Shown: in pieces, positions 1 through 6,407 of the stretch
Layout of the letters: the number at the start of each line of letters is the position of its first letter
Numbering within the stretch: position 1 is the stretch's first letter
Source of the DNA: an uncultured Bacteroidales bacterium
GTDB lineage: Bacteria > Bacteroidota > Bacteroidia > Bacteroidales > Lentimicrobiaceae
DNA length: 7,066 nucleotides
Reading direction: 5' to 3'
Assembly: GCA_937864935.1 (NCBI GenBank)
Contig: CALMDN010000128.1
Location: forward strand, 1 to 7,066
The notes under the pieces: model-generated
Told to the model about the DNA's origin: nothing
The model's database searches: none
The model's input: the letters and a program-made list of their open reading frames with translations, nothing else
Translations under genes and position numbers: made by a program

Positions 1-1188
1 ATCTTCTTTTTTAAATCACTTAATGATGATTTAGTTAAGTATTTTATTGATTCTTTAGATAAAAACGACTTTTCTAAAGCAGCTGGGACATACGCTAAAG
101 CAGTTAGGCAGAAGTTTCTTGATTATTTTGGTTCTAGTATACATTTGAACGGTCTTGAGCTCAAATATCATTATAATGATAAAATCTGGATTAGCATCAC
201 ATTAGAGGATAATCACAAGTATATAACTCCTAATTTCAGTGGTGATTTTCAACAAGCCCTTAAAACCCTTGTTATTGAAGGTGCTGAGTTTTCTAATCTG
301 AGGAAGAAAAGAAATCCCGCATTGCTCACTAGTAAAGATTTACTTCAATTTGATACTGAAAAAAGGCAATTCATTACATATGTAAAGAATAGATGTAATG
401 AGATATTTGATGAAAATAGAGAACTTGTTTTTATTCCAGCTGGGCGTAGTTTATTAGCAACACTTGCTGATCAACTGCAACTAATCAATCCAAGACAATT
501 GGATTTCCTGATGAGAACCTTTATCGACAAGATCAATCTTGTTCGTCCAATTTTCAACAAAACGCTTGGAGATATAATTAAAGAACGGCGATTGCTCACT
601 CAATTGCAGATTGATTACGATAAGACCAAAACAGCTGAAGGAATAATCACTAAGATATTGAAAGGAAAATACCAGTTTGATAAAGATGGTGAAAAGATTT
701 ATTATAACTCGAACAACTACGTGAAATTGAGTTTCTCATCTTCAGGACAACAAGAATCGCTATGGATTTTGCTTTTGCTTTTCATCATCATTTTAGAGCA
801 ACAAAATGTATTTATTGTTATTGAAGAACCTGAAGCTCATTTATTCCCGGAAGCACAAAAAGAAATTTCCAATTTGATAGCTCTTATGTCAAATCTGAAG
901 CAATCACAAGTAGTTATTACAACACATAGTCCATATATTCTGGCTTCAATCAATAATCTTATTTTAGCACATAAAGTTGGACAAAAGCATCCATTTGAAG
1001 TTAAAAGTAAAATTGATAGAAACCTATGGATAGACATTAAGAAAGTTTTTGCTTCTTTTGTAAAGCATGGAGAAGTTAAAGATATTATTGACACAGAATT
1101 TGACATAATACAGCAAGAATATATTGACACTGTATCAGGCCAAATAAATGATGAATTTGATTTTTTGTTCCAACTTGAATCAGCTTAG
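1..1188 (+). CDS. OLD/RecF-like ABC-type ATPase, 3' part (5' end outside window)
   Basis: The reading frame is open from the first base, giving at least 395 residues, so the TTG at 145 is internal and the true start lies upstream. Three hallmarks of the ABC/SMC-like ATPase fold of OLD, RecF and AAA_15/AAA_21 proteins appear in the expected order. The signature loop is SFSSSGQQES (730-759). The Walker B strand FIVIEEPEAHLFP (from 811) has the EEPE-x-HL form typical of this group. The switch histidine lies in VITTHSPYIL (His codon 925-927). Walker A is not visible and should lie upstream. About 87 residues follow the switch histidine, too few for the TOPRIM nuclease domain of classical OLD proteins, so this is probably a stand-alone ATPase. 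The next gene starts 3 nt after its stop, which implies co-translation. In related defence systems (Septu PtuA, PARIS AriA) such ATPases sense or hold an effector. That role here is inference. The gene is AT-rich compared with the genes after 1660. Confidence 0.85.
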   Translation: MFFFKSLNDDLVKYFIDSLDKNDFSKAAGTYAKAVRQKFLDYFGSSIHLNGLELKYHYNDKIWISITLEDNHKYITPNFSGDFQQALKTLVIEGAEFSNLRKKRNPALLTSKDLLQFDTEKRQFITYVKNRCNEIFDENRELVFIPAGRSLLATLADQLQLINPRQLDFLMRTFIDKINLVRPIFNKTLGDIIKERRLLTQLQIDYDKTKTAEGIITKILKGKYQFDKDGEKIYYNSNNYVKLSFSSSGQQESLWILLLLFIIILEQQNVFIVIEEPEAHLFPEAQKEISNLIALMSNLKQSQVVITTHSPYILASINNLILAHKVGQKHPFEVKSKIDRNLWIDIKKVFASFVKHGEVKDIIDTEFDIIQQEYIDTVSGQINDEFDFLFQLESA

Positions 1189-1191
1189 CGT

Positions 1192-1635
1192 ATGAATTGC
1201 AAACCATTTGTACATTGCTTCGATTTTATAAATCAGAAACATGCTATTGTTGTATTTAGCGACCGAAGGTCAGCTACAACCTTTATTTATGAGAACAGAA
1301 ATTCAGATAGTTTATCTAAGTATCGGATTGATGGGTGTTTGATCACTGATAATGGGGCAAAGTGTGATTATTTGCTGCTAAATTGCAACAAGAGTATTTC
1401 GTATTTTATTGAACTTAAAGGTTCAGATTTAATCAGGGCAGTGGATCAAATTGACCGTTCTATTGATTTACTTATTGATTCTTTAACTGATTTTACTGTC
1501 TTTGCAAGAATTGTGCTGACAAGAGTTAATACAACAGATTTAAAAAGTGCAAAGTACTTACGTCTGGAGAAAAGAATTCAGGGTTTAGGTGGAAACTTGA
1601 AAAAGCAATGCCGACAAATGACTGAAATGAACTAG
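1192..1635 (+). CDS. Small PD-(D/E)xK nuclease-like protein, probable partner of the upstream ATPase
   Basis: This 147-residue protein starts at an ATG 3 nt after the ATPase stop, with no Shine-Dalgarno, so translational coupling is likely. Residues 46-90 have the layout of a PD-(D/E)xK nuclease core: IDG (46-48), then Asp59 in KCDYLLL, a short hairpin, then FIELKG with Glu74 and Lys76. A helix with Gln86 (AVDQI) follows. The spacing D-x14-E-x-K followed by a glutamine about ten residues later is typical of the fold. The C-terminal part (103-147) ends in a Gly-Gly turn and a basic tail with no sign of truncation. Six cysteines are present, but not as an obvious zinc-binding pair. No signal peptide or membrane segment is visible, so it should be cytoplasmic. 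The protein is not a family I can name. The nuclease role is inferred from the motif, and it could be a degenerate, non-catalytic member. Confidence 0.75.
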   Translation: MNCKPFVHCFDFINQKHAIVVFSDRRSATTFIYENRNSDSLSKYRIDGCLITDNGAKCDYLLLNCNKSISYFIELKGSDLIRAVDQIDRSIDLLIDSLTDFTVFARIVLTRVNTTDLKSAKYLRLEKRIQGLGGNLKKQCRQMTEMN

Positions 1636-1659
1636 TCGTGGAACTGTCAGATACACAAA

Positions 1660-2622
1660 ATGAAGCCATTTCCGATCATACTTATTTTCAGCCTGATAAT
1701 GCTTTCAACTTCCGGACAAACCCCTGGTTATCAGACATTTCCTGAGAACGCCCGGTGGCGGGTTGACCATTATTACAACAATCCATATCAGTTTCCCTGT
1801 TACATCAAGCATTATTTTGATTATTCCACACAGGGCGATACCACCATCAATCAGCTTGTTTACAAAAAGATTTACCGCTCGTGGGTAGCCACCGATACCC
1901 TTTCGTGCGACGATCCGAATGCCGGCAATGAAGTGCCGGTACCCGGTTATGCGGGAGCCCTGCGTGACGACCCGGCAGCCAACAGGGCTTTTTTCCGTTT
2001 CCCCGGAAGTTCAGCCGACTCCCTGCTATTCGACTATAACCTTCAAACAGGGGATACCCTCAGGGGATTCATCTCCCGCTACCTTTCTCATTATACCATG
2101 GTTGTCAACTCCATCGATTCGGTTCTTACCGATGATGGTTTGTATCACAAACGCTGGAATTTCGAAGGCATCCACAACCATCCGTCCTACATCATTCAGG
2201 GGGTGGGGTCATCCTTCGGACTTATTGAACCCGGCTATACCTATGCACTGGACTTTACAGAAAGGTTTCTGGTGTGCCTGACCGTTGACAACGGGACGAA
2301 CAGCCAGACCCTGTATACATCAGAATACACTTCAGAAATGGGCTGCAGTCCGGTGGTTCAGAAGGTTCAATCTCGCGAAACTGCCGCAACATTCAGTATT
2401 TTCCCCAACCCGATGACAACATCCGCAACCCTCATTTCTGATCTATATTTGAACAAAGCCAGATTGGTTATTACAAATCTGCAAGGGCAGGTCGTATCCA
2501 TGGTTTCCAATGTTTCAGGCTATAAATGCATTCTGACCAGGGAGAGTCTGAACAAAGGGGTTTATTTTGTTACGGTGATACAGGATCAGACAGTCTTGTC
2601 ACAGAAACTTGTGATAAGTTGA
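1660..2622 (+). CDS. Secreted protein with T9SS type A C-terminal sorting domain
   Basis: This is a 320-residue exported protein. An N-terminal signal peptide (MKPF followed by a hydrophobic stretch at about 5-16, with cleavage probably near residue 19-21) sends it through Sec. The C-terminal 75-80 residues form a type IX sorting domain: FSIFPNP at 245-251, beta strands including ARLVITNLQGQVV, then KGVYFVTV and a final QKLVIS. That domain directs export across the outer membrane and attachment to the cell surface or release. The middle part (about 30-230) is a beta-rich module with GDT turns (59-61, 131-133), DDPAANRAFFRF and a GVGSSFGLIEPG segment, a pattern common in hypothetical Bacteroidota T9SS cargo. 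I see no catalytic motif and cannot assign a function. It begins 24 nt after the nuclease-like gene, but its base composition is much richer in GC. No promoter of the TAnnTTTG type is evident just upstream, so it may depend on read-through. Confidence 0.88.
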   Translation: MKPFPIILIFSLIMLSTSGQTPGYQTFPENARWRVDHYYNNPYQFPCYIKHYFDYSTQGDTTINQLVYKKIYRSWVATDTLSCDDPNAGNEVPVPGYAGALRDDPAANRAFFRFPGSSADSLLFDYNLQTGDTLRGFISRYLSHYTMVVNSIDSVLTDDGLYHKRWNFEGIHNHPSYIIQGVGSSFGLIEPGYTYALDFTERFLVCLTVDNGTNSQTLYTSEYTSEMGCSPVVQKVQSRETAATFSIFPNPMTTSATLISDLYLNKARLVITNLQGQVVSMVSNVSGYKCILTRESLNKGVYFVTVIQDQTVLSQKLVIS

Positions 2623-2665
2623 TTATTAATTGCTTGAGACTGAAAACCGGTTGGTGACCTGTATA

Positions 2666-2695
2666 TTTGCCAAATGGGTTATTTGATTAACTTTG
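2666..2695 (+). promoter_or_regulatory. Bacteroidota-type promoter (TTTG-N18-TAACTTTG)
   Basis: A TTTG at 2666-2669 lies 18 nt before TAACTTTG at 2688-2695, a perfect match to the Bacteroidota -7 consensus TAnnTTTG with a -33 TTTG. The spacing is within the range reported for Flavobacterium promoters, one nt short of that for Bacteroides. Transcription would start near 2700-2703, about 20 nt before the TTG at 2721, which supports that start codon. An overlapping TATATTTG at 2662-2669 also fits the -7 box but lacks a good -33 partner. Confidence 0.6.
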
Positions 2696-2720
2696 CCTGG
2701 ATATTCCTATACTTCATCCG

Positions 2721-3098
2721 TTGAGCCGTCATCACCGTTATCTGTTGATTTCGCTTGCATCACTGATCAGTTACAGTTTGCTGATCGTGACCTGGCTGCC
2801 TGAGAAAAGAAGTAGTGTTGCCTCAGATTACGGACATCAGGATATTCAGAACGAATATCTTCTATCCCCAATGCCGGTACCTTCCGGTGGTCCGGCCAGG
2901 GTTGAGGGTTCTGTGCCGGCTTCAGCAGGTGGCTCTGTACCGATCCCGGTTAACCCCTTCCAGAAGTATGATTTTCGTGAAAAGCAGCTTGATTTTTCTG
3001 CTTCGGGGCTCCTGCTGCTGAGGGCCTCAAGGCAGTTAAACAGTCAACTGCGCTTTCAGCGGTTCGACATTGTCTTTCCTTATCACCGCTTTACATAA
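2721..3098 (+). CDS. Small TTG-started membrane or exported protein, unknown function
   Basis: The 125-residue frame starts at TTG. The in-frame TAA at 2688-2690 rules out a longer start, no ATG lies between, and the next in-frame ATG (codon 51) would remove the hydrophobic segment. The protein has a short basic N-terminus (SRHHR), a hydrophobic segment at about 7-26 that could be a signal anchor or uncleaved signal peptide, and a Pro/Gly/Ser-rich linker at about 50-78. That linker includes a repeated GSVP. It ends with a 45-residue region containing a Leu run and a basic and aromatic tail. The likely topology is one membrane pass with the C-terminus outside the cytoplasm. A near-consensus promoter ends 25 nt upstream. 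Codon use resembles the neighbouring chromosomal genes. I do not recognise the family; low-complexity content and the rare start leave some chance that it is not a gene. Confidence 0.55.
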   Translation: MSRHHRYLLISLASLISYSLLIVTWLPEKRSSVASDYGHQDIQNEYLLSPMPVPSGGPARVEGSVPASAGGSVPIPVNPFQKYDFREKQLDFSASGLLLLRASRQLNSQLRFQRFDIVFPYHRFT

Positions 3099-3126
3099 GT
3101 CCGGTTAAAAAATTCAATGAATGCTT

Positions 3127-3156
3127 ATTGCATTTCATCAGGATTCACTATGTTTC
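3127..3156 (+). promoter_or_regulatory. Possible Bacteroidota-type promoter for the 3196 gene
   Basis: ATTG at 3127-3130 (TTG core 3128-3130) is followed after 18 nt by TATGTTTC at 3149-3156, which matches TAnnTTTG except for the last base. The predicted transcript start is near 3161-3164, leaving a leader of about 30 nt before the ATG at 3196. This is a pattern match in an AT-rich intergenic stretch, so chance occurrence is possible. Confidence 0.35.
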
Positions 3157-3195
3157 CTGACTTTGTCTTTTATTAACTTCATTATCAGCTAAATC

Positions 3196-3696
3196 ATGGA
3201 CTTACAAACCACATTAATCGGTGTGTTTATTGCACTGCTGTTTATTTTCCCATTTGTTTATATGAACCAGGCGGCTAAGATCCGCAGCCGCAAAGCGCTT
3301 GGTCAGCTTCAGAACCTTGCACTGCAAAACCATTCGGATATTGGCCAGTTTGAATATTTGTCGGGCTTCTCCTGTGGCTTAAGTGCCAATGAAAAGAAGT
3401 TTTTTACCATGAAGAAAAACGGGGCCGAAGTTGTTTCGCAGGTTATCGATCTGGCAGAGATCAGCCATTGCAGCCTCAACAACCGCAGCAGGTCAGTGAG
3501 CGGGTCGGGAAGTTCAGCCATTGTTACAGACGCCATAGAATTGATTTTTCATCATCGCGACAAAGCTGCCGGAACAACGGTAGTCACAGTCTACAATGCC
3601 GAACATGATAATCCCACCCTGTCAGGAGAACTTCAGTTTGCCGAAAAGTGGCAGAAAACAATTACCAGCCTCGCAGAACAGAGTAAAAAACGTTGA
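3196..3696 (+). CDS. Single-pass membrane protein with a small cytoplasmic domain, unknown function
   Basis: This 166-residue protein has one strong N-terminal transmembrane segment (about residues 5-25, TTLIGVFIALLFIFPFVYM). It is followed at once by a basic stretch (KIRSRK), so by the positive-inside rule the remaining 135 residues should face the cytoplasm. That soluble part alternates beta-like strands (FFTMKKNG, VVSQVIDLAEISHCSL, AIELIFHHR, TTVVTVYNA) and ends in an amphipathic helix (QFAEKWQKTITSLAEQ). The order resembles PH-like folds in small bacterial membrane proteins, but that is only a resemblance. A Ser/Gly-rich loop (SRSVSGSGSS, about 98-107) interrupts the strands. No catalytic motif is seen. 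It has its own possible promoter and is closed by a strong terminator 18 nt after its stop, so it is probably monocistronic or the end of a short unit with the 2721 gene. Confidence 0.8.
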   Translation: MDLQTTLIGVFIALLFIFPFVYMNQAAKIRSRKALGQLQNLALQNHSDIGQFEYLSGFSCGLSANEKKFFTMKKNGAEVVSQVIDLAEISHCSLNNRSRSVSGSGSSAIVTDAIELIFHHRDKAAGTTVVTVYNAEHDNPTLSGELQFAEKWQKTITSLAEQSKKR

Positions 3697-3713
3697 ACAA
3701 CCGGTAGCATTTT

Positions 3714-3755
3714 AAAGCCGGGAATGGCCAGGATATTGCTGTTCCCGGCTTTTTT
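3714..3755 (+). terminator. Rho-independent terminator after the 3196 gene
   Basis: A perfect 11-bp stem pairs AAAGCCGGGAA (3714-3724) with TTCCCGGCTTT (3742-3752) around a 17-nt loop. Six consecutive T residues (3750-3755) follow the GC-rich core. It lies 18 nt after the 3696 stop and about 135 nt before the antiporter gene, so it separates the two units. On the opposite strand the same stem is preceded by A residues and could also work, though no gene there needs it. Confidence 0.87.
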
Positions 3756-3846
3756 CATGCTTTCAGGAATGAGGCTGAGGTCTTTCTTCAACGAAATTCG
3801 ATTATCTGTTAGGTGCAGGTTTTCTAACCAATTTTTTCTGAAGACG

Positions 3847-3876
3847 TTTATACTGTTGCAAAATGTCCTATTTTTA
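3847..3876 (+). promoter_or_regulatory. Possible promoter for the antiporter gene
   Basis: TTTA at 3847-3850 precedes TATTTTTA at 3869-3876 by 18 nt. The latter matches TAnnTTTG at all but the last position. Transcription would start only about 7-10 nt before the ATG at 3890, leaving a very short leader. The stretch just before the ATG is A-rich (AAGAAAAAAACAGA), which is usual for Bacteroidota translation starts. Confidence 0.35.
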
Positions 3877-3889
3877 AGAAAAAAACAGA

Positions 3890-5425
3890 ATGAGCATCAG
3901 CATTGAACTGACCCTTCTGATTCTTTCAATCCTGTTCTTTCTGAGCATTCTTGCCGGAAAGGCAGGGGATCGTTATGGCATACCAGCACTTCTGCTCTTC
4001 CTGGGTGTTGGAATGCTGGGCGGTAGCGACGGCGCGGGAATTCAGTTTGAAAACATACAGGCTGCACAGGTTATAGGAACAATTTCGCTGAGTATTATTC
4101 TATTCTCCGGCGGCCTGGATACCCGCATTGCTGAGATCAGGCCGGTTGTAATGCCGGGTATGGTGCTGGCAACTTTCGGGGTTTTTCTTACTGCCGGAAT
4201 AACCGGGGTGCTTACCTGGTGGATTTTCCGATTTTTCGAAGCCCCTGAGGAGGTTACCCTGCTGTCATCCCTGCTGATGGCCGCAGCCATGGCTTCCACA
4301 GATTCGGCATCGGTGTTTTCGGTGCTCCGGTCGAAAGGAATTCAACTCAAACACAACCTGAGGCCATTGCTTGAGCTCGAAAGCGGGAGCAACGATCCGG
4401 TAGCCTACCTGCTCACCATTACCCTCATCAGCATTGCCAATGCGAAGATCGCCCCATTCTACCATGAGATCGCAGTCTCCATTCTCATTCAGCTTCTGGT
4501 TGGCGCCATGGCCGGCTATGCACTCGGAAAACTGGCTGTATATGTCATCAACCACATCCGCATCAACAACAATGCCCTTTACCCGGTGCTGGTTCTGACG
4601 TTTAGTTTTTTTATCTTTTCATCCTCTCATTTTCTCGGAGGCAACAGCTATCTCGCTGTCTATATCGGGGGACTGGTGATCGGCAATGCAAAGCTCGTGC
4701 ACAAGCGGTCAAGCATGCACTTTTTCGACGGACTGGCCTGGATGAGTCAGTTGCTGATGTTTCTCACCCTGGGGCTGCTGGTGAATCCCCATGAACTGAT
4801 CCCTGTGATCGTCCCCGGAATGATTGTAAGCTTCATCATCATATTTATCTCGCGTCCTTTAAGTGTATTCCTCAGTCTGCTGCCTTTCCGGAAAATTCCT
4901 TTGCGCGGTAAGCTGTTTGTATCGTGGGTAGGTTTGCGCGGAGCAGTGCCGATCATTTTTTCTATCATGGCACTGGCAGCCGATGTTCCTCATGCACGAA
5001 CCATTTTTAACATTGTTTTTTTCTGTACCTTGGTTTCGCTGGTTGTTCAGGGGATTACCCTGTCACCGCTGGCAGAATGGCTGGGCCTGACCGATAAAAC
5101 GCCGGTCGCCGGTAAGTCGGAGCATTTCGACATCAGCCTTTCGGATGAAATCAAATCGGTGACCGCCGAAATTACCATTACCCCGGATATGCTTCAGGGT
5201 GAACACCGCCTGATGGACCTCCCCCTTCCCAACAATACCCTGGTGGTGCTGGTGAAAAGGGCGGGCAGCTATTTCGTTCCTACCGGTAAAACCGGTCTGG
5301 AGGTCAACGACAATCTGCTTATCATTACCGACAATGCCCGTGCGCTGCATGAAACAGAGGAAAAACTCGGGATTGTGGAAACAGGTAAGGAATTATTCCC
5401 TCCGGATGATGGTGCCGGAAAATAG
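3890..5425 (+). CDS. CPA1-family cation/proton antiporter, NhaP2/CvrA-like, with RCK_C domain
   Basis: This 511-residue inner-membrane exchanger should swap cytoplasmic K+ or Na+ for external protons. About 12-13 hydrophobic segments fill residues 1-400. The ion-site motifs are present: STDSASVFSVLR at 136-147 (Asp138), and LESGSNDPVAYLLT with the Asn168-Asp169 pair that marks electroneutral CPA1 exchangers. WVGLRGAVPI at 346-355 carries the conserved arginine (Arg350). An early FSGGLDTR at 73-79 also matches the family. The cytoplasmic tail (about 412-495) resembles a TrkA_C/RCK_C domain (MDLPLPNNTLVVLVKR, then GKTGLEVNDNLLIIT), a ligand-sensing module known in NhaP2 proteins. E. coli NhaP2 is 578 residues, so the tail here is shorter. 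K+/H+ exchange is the best guess, but Na+/H+ exchange is not excluded. The unit is flanked by a terminator upstream and a convergent gene downstream, so it is probably monocistronic. Confidence 0.92.
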   Translation: MSISIELTLLILSILFFLSILAGKAGDRYGIPALLLFLGVGMLGGSDGAGIQFENIQAAQVIGTISLSIILFSGGLDTRIAEIRPVVMPGMVLATFGVFLTAGITGVLTWWIFRFFEAPEEVTLLSSLLMAAAMASTDSASVFSVLRSKGIQLKHNLRPLLELESGSNDPVAYLLTITLISIANAKIAPFYHEIAVSILIQLLVGAMAGYALGKLAVYVINHIRINNNALYPVLVLTFSFFIFSSSHFLGGNSYLAVYIGGLVIGNAKLVHKRSSMHFFDGLAWMSQLLMFLTLGLLVNPHELIPVIVPGMIVSFIIIFISRPLSVFLSLLPFRKIPLRGKLFVSWVGLRGAVPIIFSIMALAADVPHARTIFNIVFFCTLVSLVVQGITLSPLAEWLGLTDKTPVAGKSEHFDISLSDEIKSVTAEITITPDMLQGEHRLMDLPLPNNTLVVLVKRAGSYFVPTGKTGLEVNDNLLIITDNARALHETEEKLGIVETGKELFPPDDGAGK

Positions 5426-5539
5426 TTCAGAATACGAAAAATTAGCAATGCTGAAATATCTGGCGCAATAAGCCTTCATCAGATTGCGAAATCCGTCAGG
5501 TGCAATGGCTGATAACGGCTGTACTGATTACGGATTGGT

Positions 5540-6235
5540 TTACTGATTGTTAAGAACAACCACATAGGTGCCATCCTGATAAATATCAAAACTGAACCGG
5601 CACTGTTTCGATTCGTGCGCTACCAGGATCGTATAGCTGATGTCGCAATGAAAGGGAACTGAAAACTGGGCAATGGCTATGGATTTGCCCTGCTGCATGA
5701 CCTGTCCCGACGACTTCTCAATTTTCAGGTCGCGTGGAATGTAAGACTGGAAAGCGCTGCTGATGGTGATGGTTACTGTTTTTTCACCATCACTGCCGGC
5801 CTTGCTTTTCTCAAGCTTGTAGTCGCTGATTCCGGTTACGCCCGTGATACGGTATTCCACATCCGGGTCGTTCTGACCGGCATAATCACCGTTTTTCCAA
5901 TACCCCTGCAGCGTCATCTTTTTCCCGTTGAGGGTGTACTGAAATTTTCCTTTCCCGTTTTTGAGGCCATTTGCCCAGTTTCCGTCAAATACATCGCCGT
6001 TGCTGTATTCGTATTTTCCTTTACCGTCGGGCAGCCCATCCTTGAAATTCCCCGTATAGGTATCTTTCCCTGCCGATTTCCCTTTGCCGTTGGCAAGGCC
6101 GTTGAGGCAATGCCCGGAGTAGGTGCCCGAAATTTCCGACATCAGTACCTTACAGGTATCTGATTGTGCTTGTGCATTTTGAACGAAGGTCAGGATGAAA
6201 ACAGCCGGAATCAGGAAATGGGATATTCTTTTCAT
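5540..6235 (-). CDS. Secreted MORN-repeat protein
   Basis: This 231-residue protein has a signal peptide (MKRISHFL, hydrophobic core to about 18, likely cleavage after AQA at 21-23). Three full MORN repeats follow: YSGHCLNGLANGKGK (39-53), YTGNFKDGLPDGKGKY (60-75) and FDGNWANGLKNGKGKFQY (83-100). A partial fourth is LQGYWKNGDYAG (109-120). MORN repeats form a curved beta-hairpin sheet that in other proteins binds lipid or partner proteins. The remaining 110 residues (121-231) form a beta-rich C-terminal region I cannot assign. It has two cysteines (197, 212), which with Cys28 and Cys43 could form disulfides after export. No T9SS sorting domain or lipobox is seen, so the protein is probably periplasmic. 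The ATG is preceded by an A-rich leader. The gene converges on the antiporter gene with 114 nt between stops. Confidence 0.87.
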   Translation of the reverse strand: MKRISHFLIPAVFILTFVQNAQAQSDTCKVLMSEISGTYSGHCLNGLANGKGKSAGKDTYTGNFKDGLPDGKGKYEYSNGDVFDGNWANGLKNGKGKFQYTLNGKKMTLQGYWKNGDYAGQNDPDVEYRITGVTGISDYKLEKSKAGSDGEKTVTITISSAFQSYIPRDLKIEKSSGQVMQQGKSIAIAQFSVPFHCDISYTILVAHESKQCRFSFDIYQDGTYVVVLNNQ

Positions 6236-6304
6236 ATCATTTTATTTGGAATGTCTTATCGGATTAAAATAAGAAGCTATTGTTTTTGAAACCTGAATCT
6301 GCGG

Positions 6305-6335
6305 TAAAAATAAGCAAAGGATCAGAACCGGTAAA
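6305..6335 (-). promoter_or_regulatory. Weak candidate promoter for the MORN gene
   Basis: Read on the minus strand, TTTA (6335-6332) precedes TATTTTTA (6312-6305) by 19 nt, one mismatch from TAnnTTTG in the -7 box and one from TTTG in the -33 box. These are the same two box sequences as the candidate before the antiporter gene, with a spacer one nt longer. The start would lie near 6300, giving a leader of roughly 60-65 nt. The area is AT-rich, so this is weak. Confidence 0.28.
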
Positions 6336-6364
6336 AAAATAAGTACCTGAAATATTAACTTACT
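6333..6364 (-). terminator. Weak terminator-like hairpin after the response regulator gene
   Basis: On the minus strand, AGTAAGT (6364-6358) can pair with ACTTATT (6344-6338), including one G-U pair, around a 13-nt loop. The second arm runs into seven T residues (6339-6333). It lies 44 nt past the stop of the response regulator. The stem is short and AT-rich, so termination would be inefficient, and some read-through into the MORN gene is possible. It overlaps the candidate promoter for that gene. Confidence 0.3.
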
Positions 6365-6407
6365 GCACGGTGGTGAGATCTGCTGTAGCTACTTTCAAGG
6401 CATACCC

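Noticed and set aside
145..147. TTG as the start of the ATPase gene
   Set aside because: The frame is open to the first base of the window and family hallmarks such as Walker A must lie further upstream; the TTG is internal.
1919..2281. 120-residue alternative frame inside the T9SS gene
   Set aside because: It lies wholly within a gene with a signal peptide and sorting domain, and its translation shows no family features.
3117..3138. Imperfect hairpin ATGAATGC/GCATTTCAT after the TTG-started gene
   Set aside because: The right arm has an extra base, the stem is weak and no T tract follows.
3808..3837. Hairpin GTTAG/CTAAC followed by six T residues upstream of the antiporter gene
   Set aside because: The stem is only 5-6 bp and AT-rich, and the sequence lies just after a much stronger terminator and just before the likely promoter, so an attenuator role is not supported.
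3724..3906. 60-residue plus-strand frame between the membrane-protein gene and the antiporter gene
   Set aside because: It begins inside the left arm of the terminator, overlaps the antiporter start, and its translation is arginine- and phenylalanine-rich with no recognisable features.
5490..5536. Inverted repeat AATCCGT/ACGGATT between the convergent antiporter and MORN genes
   Set aside because: Seven base pairs around a 33-nt loop without a T tract is not a credible terminator and could arise by chance.
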